From: SLRI01 sp964576715 | Lineage (GTDB): Bacteria; Pseudomonadota; Alphaproteobacteria; Geminicoccales; Geminicoccaceae | Reading direction: 5' to 3' | Assembly (NCBI GenBank): GCA_964576715.1 | Contig: CAZNWE010000032.1 | Span: 1 to 42,822 of the forward strand | Length of the DNA stretch: 42,822 bases | Shown: positions 23,750 through 31,857 of the stretch, piece by piece | Numbering within the stretch: position 1 is the first letter of the stretch | How the letters are laid out: the number at the start of each line of letters is the position of its first letter | Notes under the pieces: model-generated | The model's input: only the letters and a program-made list of their open reading frames with translations | What the model was told of the DNA's origin: nothing | Databases searched by the model: none | Translations under genes and position numbers: made by a program

Positions 23750-24322
23750 TCAGCGCAGCCGCTTGAGCAGCACGTAGAGCGCCCCCTCGCCACCGTGGCG
23801 CTTCTGCGCCGGGCTGTAGGCGATCACCCTGGCGGCATTGCTGGGCTCGGCGAGCCAGCGCGGGGTCATGCGGCGCAGCGTGCCGCCGGTGGTCCGCTCG
23901 CCGATGCCGGTGATGACCAGGATGCAGCGTGCCCCCTGCCGCTGGTGGTGGGCGAGGAACCGCTCGAGATGGCGGTGCGCCTCTTCCTGGGTCATGCCGT
24001 GCAGGTCCAGCCGCGCATCGATGCTGACGAGGCCGCGCTCGAGGCGCTTGAGGGTGCGGCGGTCGATGCCGTGCGGCGACGGCCGGCTCGCTGACGGCGG
24101 CGGCAGGGCGGGGACGACGGCCCGGCCCGGCTCCGGCGGCGGGCTCGCCGTCGTCGGCGCAGCCGGCGGCTCGACGGTTGCCGGCGGCGGCCCGGCGCGT
24201 CCGTCGAGCGGCCGGGCGTCGCGCATCACGTGACGCCAGAGGGCCAGTTCGTCCGCCGAAGGGCGCCGCTCGCGCCCCGGCCGGCGGCGGCCGGCCTCGC
24301 CGCCGTGGCCGTTGTGGCTCAC
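23750..24322 (-). CDS. Smr-domain protein
   Basis: A 190-residue protein with a C-terminal Smr (MutS2-related) domain, a family with nicking endonuclease activity in some members. The signatures are LDLHGMTQEEAHRHLERFL (about residues 104-122), ILVITGIG and HGGEGALYVLLKR at the end. The N-terminal half is proline-, alanine- and arginine-rich and probably unstructured. In many alphaproteobacteria this gene follows tim44-like and mltA genes; here lutABC lies in between. The start at 24322 overlaps the stop of lutC by 4 bp, so it is translationally coupled to it. The biological role is not established. Confidence 0.87.
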   Translation of the reverse strand: MSHNGHGGEAGRRRPGRERRPSADELALWRHVMRDARPLDGRAGPPPATVEPPAAPTTASPPPEPGRAVVPALPPPSASRPSPHGIDRRTLKRLERGLVSIDARLDLHGMTQEEAHRHLERFLAHHQRQGARCILVITGIGERTTGGTLRRMTPRWLAEPSNAARVIAYSPAQKRHGGEGALYVLLKRLR

Positions 24323-25029
24323 TGGGCCGGGTCGGTCGGCGCCGGCTCGCCGCTGTCGGGGTCGACCAGGATGACGAGCAGGTGCCGCGGCCCGTGCGCC
24401 CCGAGCTCGAGCTGTTGCGCGATGTCGCCGGTGCGCGACGGGCCGGTGACGAAATTGAGCGAGCGCGGCAGCGCACCCGTCTCCTCGTGGTGCAGGGCGA
24501 TCGCCTGCTCGTAGGAGCCGACCACCCGATCGCTGCCGAGCACGACGATGCAGGTCTCGGGCAGGAACGCGAGCAGCGTCGGCCGGTCGGCCGAGGAGGC
24601 GAGGAGCAGGGTGCCGGTCTCGGCGATGCCGGCGGTCGCCAGCGTGAGCCCCACCGCATCACCGGCATCCGCCGTGCCCCGCCGGATGCGCAGCAGGGGC
24701 TGGCTCGCCCAGTCGGCGACATCGAGCGCCGCCTCGGGGGCCATCACCAGCTTCTGCGGCAGGTTATGCCGGCGCAGGTAGCGACTGACCACGGCCGGAA
24801 TGGCAGCCGGCCCGGCAACCCGCTCGACGTCGGTCTCGACCGCGCGGGCATATTCGATGAAGAGCCCGATGCGGTCCTCGGCGGTCAGCTGGCCGCGGGC
24901 CGGGATGAAGTCCGGATGCGGCACCTTCACCCACTCGGCAACCCGTGCCCGTGCCCGCTCGTCGGCTTCGGGGGTGCGGCCGAGCGCCTCGCGCACCCGG
25001 CCGAGAATGGCGCTCCTGGCGTCGCTCAC
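24319..25029 (-). CDS. lutC: LutC-like LUD-domain protein, lactate utilisation
   Basis: LUD-domain protein of 236 residues homologous to LutC/YkgG, the third part of the LutABC L-lactate-oxidising complex. The segments TLATAGIAETGTLLLASSAD and VGSYEQAIALHHEETG, with LNFVTGPSRTGDIAQQLELG and then GAHGPRHLLVILVDP at the end, match the family hallmark TGPS.T.DI....LG.HGP. The start is the GTG at 25029, which overlaps the lutB stop (GTGA); an open frame continues upstream to 25344 but runs inside lutB. It is followed by the Smr gene with overlap. Confidence 0.87.
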   Translation of the reverse strand: MSDARSAILGRVREALGRTPEADERARARVAEWVKVPHPDFIPARGQLTAEDRIGLFIEYARAVETDVERVAGPAAIPAVVSRYLRRHNLPQKLVMAPEAALDVADWASQPLLRIRRGTADAGDAVGLTLATAGIAETGTLLLASSADRPTLLAFLPETCIVVLGSDRVVGSYEQAIALHHEETGALPRSLNFVTGPSRTGDIAQQLELGAHGPRHLLVILVDPDSGEPAPTDPAQ

Positions 25030-26438
25030 GACACCCTGGCCCGGGTCTTCTTGTAGGCCGCCATGAAAGTGGTTGCGGCCGGTGCCGGCAGGTCCCGGCT
25101 CACCGTCCAGCCGCCGGCCAGGGGCAGCCGGCGAAACCGGCCGGCGGTGCGTCCGAGCCTGCCGAGCAGCCCGATCGCCAGCCGGGTCGCGGCGTGGTAG
25201 AGCGCTGGGCGGGTCGCCAGCATCGCCCAGAGCTTGAGCCCGTAGCGGGCGGTCGGCGGGGTCAGACCGCGCGCGAACTGCACCTCGCGCCAGTGCCGCA
25301 TCAGCTTGGGCAGCGGGATCCGCACCGGGCAAACCGCCTCGCACTTGCCGCAGAAGGTCGAGGCGTTGGGCAGGGTGTGGGTCTGCTCGATGCCGGCGAA
25401 TTGCGGGGTGAGCACCGAGCCCATCGGCCCGACATAGACCCAGCCATAGGCGTGGCCGCCGGCGGCGAGATAGACCGGGCAGTGGTTCATGCAGGCACCG
25501 CAGCGGATACAGCGCAGCATCTCCTGAAAGGTCGTACCCAGCATCTTCGTCCGGCCGTTGTCGACCAGCACGATGTGCAGGCTCTCGGGCCCGTCGATGT
25601 CGCCCGGGCGCCGCGGCCCGGTCATCACCGTGGTGTAGGCCGAGAATTCCTGCCCGGTGGCCGAGCGGGCGAGCAGCCGGAGCAGGGTGAAGGCGTCGTC
25701 CATGGTCGGCACCAGCTTCTCGAGGCTGGCGATCACGACATGGGTGCGCGGCAGGCCCTGGGTCAGCTCGGCATTGCCCTCGTTGGTGACGGTGACGAAG
25801 CTGCCGCTCTCGGCGACAAGAAAATTCGCCCCGGTGATGCCGATATCCGCCGCGAAGTACTTCTGCCGCAGGATGCGCCGGGCCTCGGCGACCAGCTCGG
25901 CCGGCTGCTCGAGCCGCGGCGACTTGTGGTGGGCGTGGAAGGTGTCGGAGACCTGGTCCTTGGTCAGGTGCGCTGCCGGCCCGACGAGGTGGCTCGGCGG
26001 CTCCTTCCTGAGCTGGATGATGTACTCGCCGAGATCGGTCTCGATCCGCTCGATGCCGTTGGCCTCGAGATACTCGTTGATGCCGATCTCCTCGGCGACC
26101 ATCGACTTCGACTTGGTGACCGCACGGGCCTCGGCATTGCGGCAGAGCTCGAGCACGATCCGCCGGGCCTCGGCGGCGTCCCGGGCGTAGTGCACGTGGC
26201 CGCCCGTGGCGGTGACGTTGGCCTCGAACATTTCGAGATAGAGGTCGAGATGGGCGAGCGTGTGGTTCTTGATCTCCCGGCCGCGGTCGCGCAGCGCCTC
26301 GAATTCCGGCAGGGCGCTGGCCGCCCTGGTCCGGTTCGCCTGCCAGCCGGTCTTGATCTTGCCGAGCGCCTCCTGCAGCGCCGGGTTGGCCAGCGCCTCC
26401 TTGGCTTTGCTCTCGAAGGCGAGGGATGTGGCCTGCAT
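25026..26438 (-). CDS. lutB: LutB-like iron-sulfur lactate utilisation protein
   Basis: LutB/YkgF homologue of 470 residues: an N-terminal LUD domain and a C-terminal ferredoxin-like region. The two cluster motifs are CIRCGACMNHCPV (Cys310, 313, 316, 320) and FCGKCEAVCPV (Cys363, 366, 370). ARAVTKSKSMVAEEIGINEY and GANFLVAESGSFVTVTNEGN in the first half match the LUD domain. Together with LutA and LutC it forms the non-flavin L-lactate dehydrogenase. The ATG at 26438 is 25 bp after lutA; order lutA-lutB-lutC as in Bacillus. Confidence 0.93.
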   Translation of the reverse strand: MQATSLAFESKAKEALANPALQEALGKIKTGWQANRTRAASALPEFEALRDRGREIKNHTLAHLDLYLEMFEANVTATGGHVHYARDAAEARRIVLELCRNAEARAVTKSKSMVAEEIGINEYLEANGIERIETDLGEYIIQLRKEPPSHLVGPAAHLTKDQVSDTFHAHHKSPRLEQPAELVAEARRILRQKYFAADIGITGANFLVAESGSFVTVTNEGNAELTQGLPRTHVVIASLEKLVPTMDDAFTLLRLLARSATGQEFSAYTTVMTGPRRPGDIDGPESLHIVLVDNGRTKMLGTTFQEMLRCIRCGACMNHCPVYLAAGGHAYGWVYVGPMGSVLTPQFAGIEQTHTLPNASTFCGKCEAVCPVRIPLPKLMRHWREVQFARGLTPPTARYGLKLWAMLATRPALYHAATRLAIGLLGRLGRTAGRFRRLPLAGGWTVSRDLPAPAATTFMAAYKKTRARVS

Positions 26439-26463
26439 GGCTGCTCTCCGCTGCGAGCCCGGC

Positions 26464-27312
26464 TCAGCGCCCGGCCGGCTCGGCGATGCCCGGGCCGATG
26501 CCGGCGGGGGTGCCCTCCGGGCCGGCCAGGATCTCGGCGATGTGGTAGGCGCGGACCGGCGAGGCCAGCCGCTTGAGCCGGCCGGCCATGTTCATCAGAC
26601 AGCCGACATCGCCGGCGACCAGCGTATCGGCGCCGCTTGCGGTAATATCGGTCGCCTTGTCGTCGACCATCTTGGTCGAGATTGTCGGGTACTTCACGCA
26701 GAACGTGCCGCCGAAGCCGCAACAGGTCTCGGGCTCGGTCATCTCGACCAGATCGACGCCCGGCAGGCTGAGCAGGAGCTGGCGCGGCTGCGCCTTGACA
26801 CCGAGCTCGCGCAGGCCGGAGCAGCTGTCGTGGTAGGTCACCCGGCCCTGAAAGCCGCTCGCCACCGAGGTCATGCCCCGGACGTCGACGAGAAAGCTCA
26901 CCAACTCGTGGCAGCGCCCGGCCAGTGCCGCCGCCCGGGCCCGGGTCTCGGGTTCGTGCTCGAACAGCTCCGGCAGGTGCCTGGCCAGCATGCCGGCGCA
27001 CGAGCCGGACGGTGCGACGACATAGTCGTAGCCCTCGAAGGCGTCGAGAATGGCCCGGGCAAAAGTCTCGGTCGTCGCCTTGTCGCCGGTGTTGAAGGCC
27101 GGCTGGCCGCAGCAGGTCTGTTGCTCCGGCACCGCGACATCGCAGCCCGCCTGCTCGAGCAGGCGAATCGCGGCAAAGCCGACCGACGGGCGAAACAGAT
27201 CGACGAGGCAGGTGACGAACAGGGCGACCCGCGGCCGTGCGGCCGCCGGCGACGGTGCTGCCGCTGCCGGGTCGGGTCGATCGGGTGTCACCGCCGTCAG
27301 CGTGGTCGACAT
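26464..27312 (-). CDS. lutA: LutA-like cysteine-rich (CCG domain) lactate utilisation protein
   Basis: LutA/YkgE homologue of 282 residues with two CCG-type domains: CCGQPAFNTGDKAT (about Cys67-68) and CCGFGGTFCVKYP (about Cys197-198), each preceded by further conserved cysteines (VTCLVDLFRPSVG, HDSCSGLRELG). Such domains bind iron-sulfur clusters and pass electrons. The first 25 residues are proline- and alanine-rich and absent from typical LutA, so the true start may be slightly downstream, but no internal ATG fits better. No lactate permease or LutR-type regulator is adjacent. Confidence 0.92.
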   Translation of the reverse strand: MSTTLTAVTPDRPDPAAAAPSPAAARPRVALFVTCLVDLFRPSVGFAAIRLLEQAGCDVAVPEQQTCCGQPAFNTGDKATTETFARAILDAFEGYDYVVAPSGSCAGMLARHLPELFEHEPETRARAAALAGRCHELVSFLVDVRGMTSVASGFQGRVTYHDSCSGLRELGVKAQPRQLLLSLPGVDLVEMTEPETCCGFGGTFCVKYPTISTKMVDDKATDITASGADTLVAGDVGCLMNMAGRLKRLASPVRAYHIAEILAGPEGTPAGIGPGIAEPAGR

Positions 27313-27340
27313 CGCACTTCCTCGTCGCGCACTCTTGACC

Positions 27341-28513
27341 TCAACTCGCCGGCACTGCCGCCCTGGGCAACAGGAGGTAGTAGCGGCCCCGACTGTTCAT
27401 ATGGCCTGCGACGAACTCGGCCAAGTCCCCTGCACCCCAGAACACGTCGCCGCGCACGCCGCCACGGATCGCCCCGCCGGTGTCCTGCGCGATCATCAGC
27501 CGCCGAACCGGCCGCTCGCCGTCGGGGAAGGGGGCGGTGGTCTCGAGCCACAGCGGTGCGCCATAGGGGATGTAGCGGCGATCGACGGCGAGCGACCGTT
27601 CGGCGAGGAGCGGCACGCCTTGGGCACCGAGCGGCCCCTCGAGCGCCTCGGCCTCGCCGAGCAGCTGGAAGAACACGTAAGACCGATTGCGGTCCATCAG
27701 CGCCTCGGCCCGCTCCGGGTTGGCCCGGAGCCAGGCATCGATGGTTTGCAACGACACCGTCTCGCGGCTGAGCTCGCCCATCTCGACGAGATCGCGACCG
27801 ATCGGCCGATAGGCGCGGCCGTTCTGATCGGCGTAGCCGACCCGAACCAGCCGCCCGTCGTCGAGCCGGACCAGGCCCGAGCCCTGGATCTGCAGGAAGA
27901 ACTTCTGGATCGGGTCGTCGACCCAGACGAGCTCGAGGCCGCGCCCATCGAGTGCGCCGCGCTCGATCTCGCCGCGATCGAAATAGGGGACCAGGCGATC
28001 ACCATTGACCCGGCCGCGCACCCGGCGGTCGGCGAGATCGTCGGCGAACTGGCCGAGCTCCACCGTGACGATGTCGCCCGGTGCCCGCCGCAACGGCGCG
28101 CCGCCGGGGATCGGCGCGAGCGAGCCGGTCAGCAGGGGCTCGTAATAGCCGGTGAACAGCCCCTCGCTCTCGCCCTCGGCAAGCACCCGATAGGGCAGGA
28201 ACCAGTCCTCGAAGAACGCCCGCGTCGCCGGCTCGCCGGCGGCAGCCGCCGCCTCGGCGGCACGGCAGGCGGCCTGCCACTCGGCATTGCTGCCGGCTTC
28301 GGGCAGCGCGGCGAAGGGGGCGGCCGGATCACGCCCGAGCAGCGGGGCGCAGGAGCGCCGAAAGGCGACCAGGGCAGCACTCGGTGTGTCGTCGCTCCAG
28401 CCGTCGAGTGCTGCGAAGGTGACCGGCTCGAGAACGAAGGGCGCCGGCGTCGGCGGTTCGCAGCCGGCGAGCAGCACAATCGCCACGAGCGGGCCGCGGG
28501 TCGCCAGCCGCAT
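27341..28513 (-). CDS. mltA: MltA membrane-bound lytic murein transglycosylase A
   Basis: Peptidoglycan lytic transglycosylase of 390 residues, anchored to the outer membrane. The signal is lipoprotein-like, MRLATRGPLVAIVLLAGC, with lipobox cysteine at about residue 18. Conserved MltA features are GLFTGYYEPLLTGS, DPIQKFFLQIQGSGLVRLDD, RSYVFFQLLGEAEALEGPLG and, at the C-terminus, the 3D domain with LMIAQDTGGAIRGGVRGDVF and WGAG. DTGGAI holds the catalytic aspartate. The start at 28513 gives the lipobox; a longer ORF to 28669 overlaps the Tim44-like gene. It lies 13 bp after the Tim44-like stop, a common alphaproteobacterial order. Confidence 0.94.
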   Translation of the reverse strand: MRLATRGPLVAIVLLAGCEPPTPAPFVLEPVTFAALDGWSDDTPSAALVAFRRSCAPLLGRDPAAPFAALPEAGSNAEWQAACRAAEAAAAAGEPATRAFFEDWFLPYRVLAEGESEGLFTGYYEPLLTGSLAPIPGGAPLRRAPGDIVTVELGQFADDLADRRVRGRVNGDRLVPYFDRGEIERGALDGRGLELVWVDDPIQKFFLQIQGSGLVRLDDGRLVRVGYADQNGRAYRPIGRDLVEMGELSRETVSLQTIDAWLRANPERAEALMDRNRSYVFFQLLGEAEALEGPLGAQGVPLLAERSLAVDRRYIPYGAPLWLETTAPFPDGERPVRRLMIAQDTGGAIRGGVRGDVFWGAGDLAEFVAGHMNSRGRYYLLLPRAAVPAS

Positions 28514-28526
28514 CAGCGCCCAGTCC

Positions 28527-29222
28527 TCAATCCGGGGTGCGCGTCTCGACCAGCTGCCAGTTCGGGTCGTCATCCCGGGTGTCGCGCGCGAAGGTCCAAA
28601 GATCGACCACCTCGGCGATCTGCGATGCATCGCCGTCGACCACATTGCCTTCGGCATCGCGGGTGGCATTGATCTGCTCGGAGACGAAGCGCACCGTCAG
28701 TTTGGCAAACGGCCCGTCCATTGCGGCGTCGGCGACCTCGCAGCTGCGCATCGAGACGATCTCGGTGGTCAGCCGCTCGCCCGCCGCTTCTCGCGCGTCG
28801 ATCGCCGCGGCGAAACTGCCATAGACCGCATCGGCGAGCAGCGGCCGCAGCGTCTGCTTGTCGCCGCTGGCGAAGGCGTCGATGATCATGCCGAAGGCGG
28901 CCCGGGCCCCCTGCAAAAAGCCGTCGAGATCGAAATGCGGATCGGCGAGGCGGATTTCGGTCAGGCCGCGCTTCAGTCCGGCATCGCGTACGGCACCGAA
29001 ATCGGCCTCCTCGCCGGGCTGGCTGGCCAGCCGGTCGGGCAGCCTGACGACATTGTCGGTGCCCTGCTGCTCGGCCTTCTTCTGCTCGGCCGTCAAGAAC
29101 GGATTGGTCCGGCGCCGCTCGCTGCCGGTGCGCCGCCCGAGGACGCTGCGCAGGCGGAACGCGATGAAGGCCGCGACCATGGCGAAGAAAATGATATCGA
29201 TGAAGGCGAAGCTTTCGGACAT
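28527..29222 (-). CDS. Tim44-like domain protein (TimA)
   Basis: A 231-residue membrane-anchored protein with a Tim44-like domain, bacterial relative of the mitochondrial import motor adaptor Tim44. A single N-terminal hydrophobic segment (FAFIDIIFFAMVAAFIAFRL) is followed by a basic, low-complexity linker and the Tim44 domain from about residue 90, with HFDLDGFLQGARAAFGMIID and FASGDKQTLRPLLADAVYGS. In alphaproteobacteria it is typically divergent from fxsA/secB and followed by mltA, as found here. The start at 29222 has GAGG just upstream; a longer start at 29264 adds 14 residues of doubtful coding character. Function in bacteria is not well established. Confidence 0.87.
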   Translation of the reverse strand: MSESFAFIDIIFFAMVAAFIAFRLRSVLGRRTGSERRRTNPFLTAEQKKAEQQGTDNVVRLPDRLASQPGEEADFGAVRDAGLKRGLTEIRLADPHFDLDGFLQGARAAFGMIIDAFASGDKQTLRPLLADAVYGSFAAAIDAREAAGERLTTEIVSMRSCEVADAAMDGPFAKLTVRFVSEQINATRDAEGNVVDGDASQIAEVVDLWTFARDTRDDDPNWQLVETRTPD

Positions 29223-29324
29223 GGTCCTCGATCGCACGGGGCCTTTGGAGGGATCGGCAACCACGCGACATCGACGAGAGCAGTCTGTGCATCGACGATT
29301 GCACGGTGGGTGACGCGGTGCACG

Positions 29325-29338
29325 ACCTTATATAAGGT
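29325..29338. promoter_or_regulatory. Palindrome in the tim44-like/fxsA divergent region
   Basis: ACCTTATATAAGGT is a perfect 14-bp palindrome in an otherwise GC-rich 265-bp intergenic region between divergent genes; the AT-rich core suggests a promoter or operator. Nothing else was seen in the gap. The pattern is short enough to be partly chance. Confidence 0.35.
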
Positions 29339-29487
29339 GGCAAGGTAAAAAACAAACCAGTGCGCCGCGGTGCGATGTGACGTGTCCCCGGCGTGCCCGA
29401 CCGGCCGCGAGACGCGAGCGGCGCCAGCTTGCGGACGCGGCCGTCACGGTCCTCCACTCACCCACGCAACCGGCCGAACAAAGCCTC

Positions 29488-30012
29488 ATGTCGCCTGCCT
29501 TGATCCTCTTCCTCTTGTTCATTGTGGTGCCGCTGGCCGAGGTCGGCGTGTTCATCGAGGTCGGCGGATGGCTCGGCCTGTTGCCGACGCTGGGGCTGAC
29601 CGTGCTGACCGCGCTGATCGGCACGTTCTGCATCCGCCTGCAGGGCTTTGCCCTGCTCAACCGGGCTCGGGCCCAGCTCGAGGCGGGCGAGGCGCCGGTG
29701 TTCGAGATGGTCTCCGGGGCCTGCCTGGTGATCGCCGGCATCCTGTTGCTGGTGCCGGGCTTCGTCACCGATACGGTGGGCTTTCTGCTGTTGCTCCCGG
29801 CGGTGCGGCGGCGCCTGTTCGACAAGGTGCTCAAGCCGCGCATGGCGGGAATGGCCGAGGCTCGTACAGCCCAGCACCACCCTGGCGGTCCCGGCGAGCG
29901 GCCCGGCCGGCCGACCGGCCGGCCGACGGTCCTCGAGGGCGAGTTCGAGGAAGTGGGCGAGGTCAAGGGCGAGATGCCGCCGCCCCGCGGCCGGTGGGAC
30001 AAGCCGTCGTGA
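29488..30012 (+). CDS. fxsA: FxsA-family inner membrane protein
   Basis: A 174-residue membrane protein of the FxsA family. It has about four hydrophobic segments: LILFLLFIVVPLAEVGVFIE, then LLPTLGLTVLTALIGTFCI, the region FEMVSGACLVIAGILLLVPG, and FVTDTVGFLLLLPAVRRRLF, the last two forming the characteristic FxsA block. The C-terminal tail is hydrophilic and rich in proline and glycine. In E. coli FxsA alters phage exclusion by F plasmids, but its normal job is not known. The start at 29488 is the only one that begins with the first membrane segment. The phosphatase gene overlaps its stop codon (GTGA). Confidence 0.85.
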   Translation: MSPALILFLLFIVVPLAEVGVFIEVGGWLGLLPTLGLTVLTALIGTFCIRLQGFALLNRARAQLEAGEAPVFEMVSGACLVIAGILLLVPGFVTDTVGFLLLLPAVRRRLFDKVLKPRMAGMAEARTAQHHPGGPGERPGRPTGRPTVLEGEFEEVGEVKGEMPPPRGRWDKPS

Positions 30013-30593
30013 TCCTGGTGCGCCACGGCGAGGGCTTGTGGAACACCCACTTCCACGCCAGCCGCATCGATGCGGCGATCCCCGATCCGGTGCTGACCGA
30101 GACCGGGCGGGCGCAGGCGCGCAGCGCCGCCGAGCGGCTGCGCCAGCACGGCGTGCGGCGGCTGGTCACCAGCCCCTACCGGCGGACCCTGGAAACCGCC
30201 GTGATCATCGCCGAGCGGCTCGGGCTCGACATCGAGGTCGATCCCTTGGTACGAGAGCGCTGCGCGTTCTCGTGCGATCAGGGCAGCCCCGCTTCGCTCT
30301 TGGCCAGGCTGTGGCCGGCCCTCGATTTCAGCGGCCTCGAGGAGATCTGGTGGGGTCGGCGGATCGAGAGCCAGCTGTCCATCGAGCGCCGGTCGCGACA
30401 GTTCGCCCTGGCGATGGCGCGAGCCGGCGACTGGCGGCAGGTCGCCGTGGTGTCGCATTGGGGCTTCATTCGCGCGTCGACCGGCGCCAATCTCGGCAAT
30501 GCCGAACTGGTGCGCTGGGAAATCGCGGACCGGGACCCGCCCGCAAGGCAGGCGCCGGCCCGGCAAACTTGGGGATCAAACGGTGATGAGTGA
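30009..30593 (+). CDS. Histidine phosphatase (phosphoglycerate mutase-like) family protein
   Basis: A 194-residue histidine-phosphatase-superfamily member. The catalytic motif is at the N-terminus, ILVRHGEGLWNTH (phospho-histidine near residue 6), with RLVTSPYRRTLETA near 60 and the second histidine in VAVVSHWGFIR near 150. The family includes phosphoglycerate mutases and SixA-type phosphatases; the substrate cannot be told. The GTG at 30009 overlaps the fxsA stop, and its stop overlaps secB by 8 bp, so it is embedded between two genes that are usually neighbours in alphaproteobacteria. No signal peptide. Low identity to metabolic phosphoglycerate mutases is likely. Confidence 0.84.
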   Translation: MILVRHGEGLWNTHFHASRIDAAIPDPVLTETGRAQARSAAERLRQHGVRRLVTSPYRRTLETAVIIAERLGLDIEVDPLVRERCAFSCDQGSPASLLARLWPALDFSGLEEIWWGRRIESQLSIERRSRQFALAMARAGDWRQVAVVSHWGFIRASTGANLGNAELVRWEIADRDPPARQAPARQTWGSNGDE

Positions 30594-31161
30594 CGAGAAG
30601 CAGGGCGCGAACGGCGGCGCCGCCGGTGCCGCAGGCTTGGCCGGCGCGGATGTCGCCGGCGCGGGTGCGGCGGCGGGTTCGGCCGGGGGCGATGCGGCGC
30701 CGGCGACACCGCCGAAGCTCGCCATTCTGACGCAGTACACCAAGGACATGTCCTTCGAGAACCCGCGGGCGCCGCAGCCGGCGCCACAGAACGCCGGCCG
30801 GCCGGAAATCCAGATCAAGGTCGACGTCGCCGCCACGGCCTTGGGCGAGGACCGTTACGAGGTGGCGCTGCAACTCAATGTCGAGGCCAAGGCGGCGGGC
30901 GAGACGATTTTCTTGATGGAGCTCGCCTATGCCGGGGTCTTCCAGCTCACCAACATCCCCAAGGATAGCCTGCAGGCGGTGGTGATGATCGAGTGCCCGC
31001 GGCTGCTCTTCCCGTTCGCCCGACGGATCGTCGCCGATGCGACCCGTGATGGCGGCTTTCCACCCTTGATGATCGATCCGATCGATTTCGTCACCCTCTA
31101 CCGGCGCAAGTTGCAGGAAGCGCAGGCCCAGGCCCAGGCGCAGTCGACCCCGCCGAGCTGA
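30586..31161 (+). CDS. secB: SecB protein-export chaperone
   Basis: SecB homologue of 191 residues that holds precursor proteins unfolded for SecA. Visible features are LAILTQYTKDMSFENPRAP and EIQIKVDVAATALGEDRYEV in the first conserved half. IFLMELAYAGVFQLTNIPKD and CPRLLFPFARRIVADATRDG, then GFPPLMIDPIDFVTLYRR, are the classical SecB signature. The N-terminus carries about 42 extra alanine- and glycine-rich residues before the domain, and the C-terminus is glutamine- and alanine-rich. GGGGA lies 10 bp before the ATG at 30586, which overlaps the phosphatase gene. A 22-bp gap separates it from the convergent mrpG gene. Confidence 0.94.
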   Translation: MSDEKQGANGGAAGAAGLAGADVAGAGAAAGSAGGDAAPATPPKLAILTQYTKDMSFENPRAPQPAPQNAGRPEIQIKVDVAATALGEDRYEVALQLNVEAKAAGETIFLMELAYAGVFQLTNIPKDSLQAVVMIECPRLLFPFARRIVADATRDGGFPPLMIDPIDFVTLYRRKLQEAQAQAQAQSTPPS

Positions 31162-31182
31162 CGCTCCCGGCCCGCTTGGCGC

Positions 31183-31575
31183 TCAGCCACGCTCCTCGCC
31201 CACCGCCGGCGGCGGCCCGGTCGGCGGGTCGAAGGTCGCCCAGCCGACCGGGCGGCGGGTCGGCGGCAAGTCGAGGGTGTCGCCGGACCGGTGCAGATGC
31301 GCCTTGGCGATGAAATTGGCGGTGATCGGTGCGGTGAAGAACATGAACAGCGTGATCACCGCCTCGTGGATGGTCACCCGGCCTTCCTCGATCGAGAAAT
31401 AGAGCATCGAGGCGATCAGGACGCTGCCGACGCCGACCGTCGTGGCCTTGGTCGGGGCGTGCAGGCGGGTCATGATCCCCGCGAGCTTGACCAGCCCGTA
31501 GGAGCCGACGAGCAGAAAGAAACCGCCGATGGCGATCAGCGTGGCGATCAGGAGTTCGGCGAGAAAGCCCGGCAT
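31183..31575 (-). CDS. mrpG: Mrp antiporter subunit G
   Basis: MrpG/MnhG/PhaG homologue of 130 residues with about three membrane segments. Typical are LLIATLIAIGGFFLLVGSYG, LVKLAGIMTRLHAPTKATTV and HEAVITLFMFFTAPITANFI, followed by AKAHLHR. It completes the six-subunit Mrp complex that exchanges monovalent cations for protons. It ends the operon, 12 bp after mrpF, and the last 25 residues are proline-rich. Start at the ATG at 31575. Convergent with secB. Confidence 0.93.
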   Translation of the reverse strand: MPGFLAELLIATLIAIGGFFLLVGSYGLVKLAGIMTRLHAPTKATTVGVGSVLIASMLYFSIEEGRVTIHEAVITLFMFFTAPITANFIAKAHLHRSGDTLDLPPTRRPVGWATFDPPTGPPPAVGEERG

Positions 31576-31587
31576 CGGTCCCAGCCC

Positions 31588-31857
31588 CTATTCGATGATG
31601 TCACCGCGCAACAGGAACTTGCAGTAGGCGACGGTCGAGACGAAGCCGACCATCGCAAAAAGGATGGCCGCCTCGAACAGCACGGTGCGGCCGAAGGCGA
31701 TGCCCAGCAGGATGATCAAGGCGATCGAGTTGATCACCATGGTGTCCAGGGCCAGGATGCGGTCGCCGATCGTCGGGCCGCGGAGCAGCCGCCAGAGATT
31801 GCAGAACAGGCCGACGCCGATGCAGCCGAAGGCGAAGTAGAGCGCAACCGTGATCAT
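31588..31857 (-). CDS. mrpF: Mrp antiporter subunit F
   Basis: MrpF homologue of 89 residues, three membrane segments. ALYFAFGCIGVGLFCNLWRL and GPTIGDRILALDTMVINSIA, then LIILLGIAFGRTVLFEAAIL, are the family signature. The ATG overlaps the mrpE stop (ATGA), and mrpG follows 12 bp after the stop. It acts as part of the membrane complex and is required for antiport in characterised systems. Confidence 0.92.
   Translation of the reverse strand: MITVALYFAFGCIGVGLFCNLWRLLRGPTIGDRILALDTMVINSIALIILLGIAFGRTVLFEAAILFAMVGFVSTVAYCKFLLRGDIIE

Noticed and set aside
21147..24722. A Lon-like protein of 1191 residues with a long N-terminal extension
   Set aside because: The extension runs through the smr and lutC coding regions in another frame. 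The 817-residue start at 23600 has a ribosome-binding site and fits the family.
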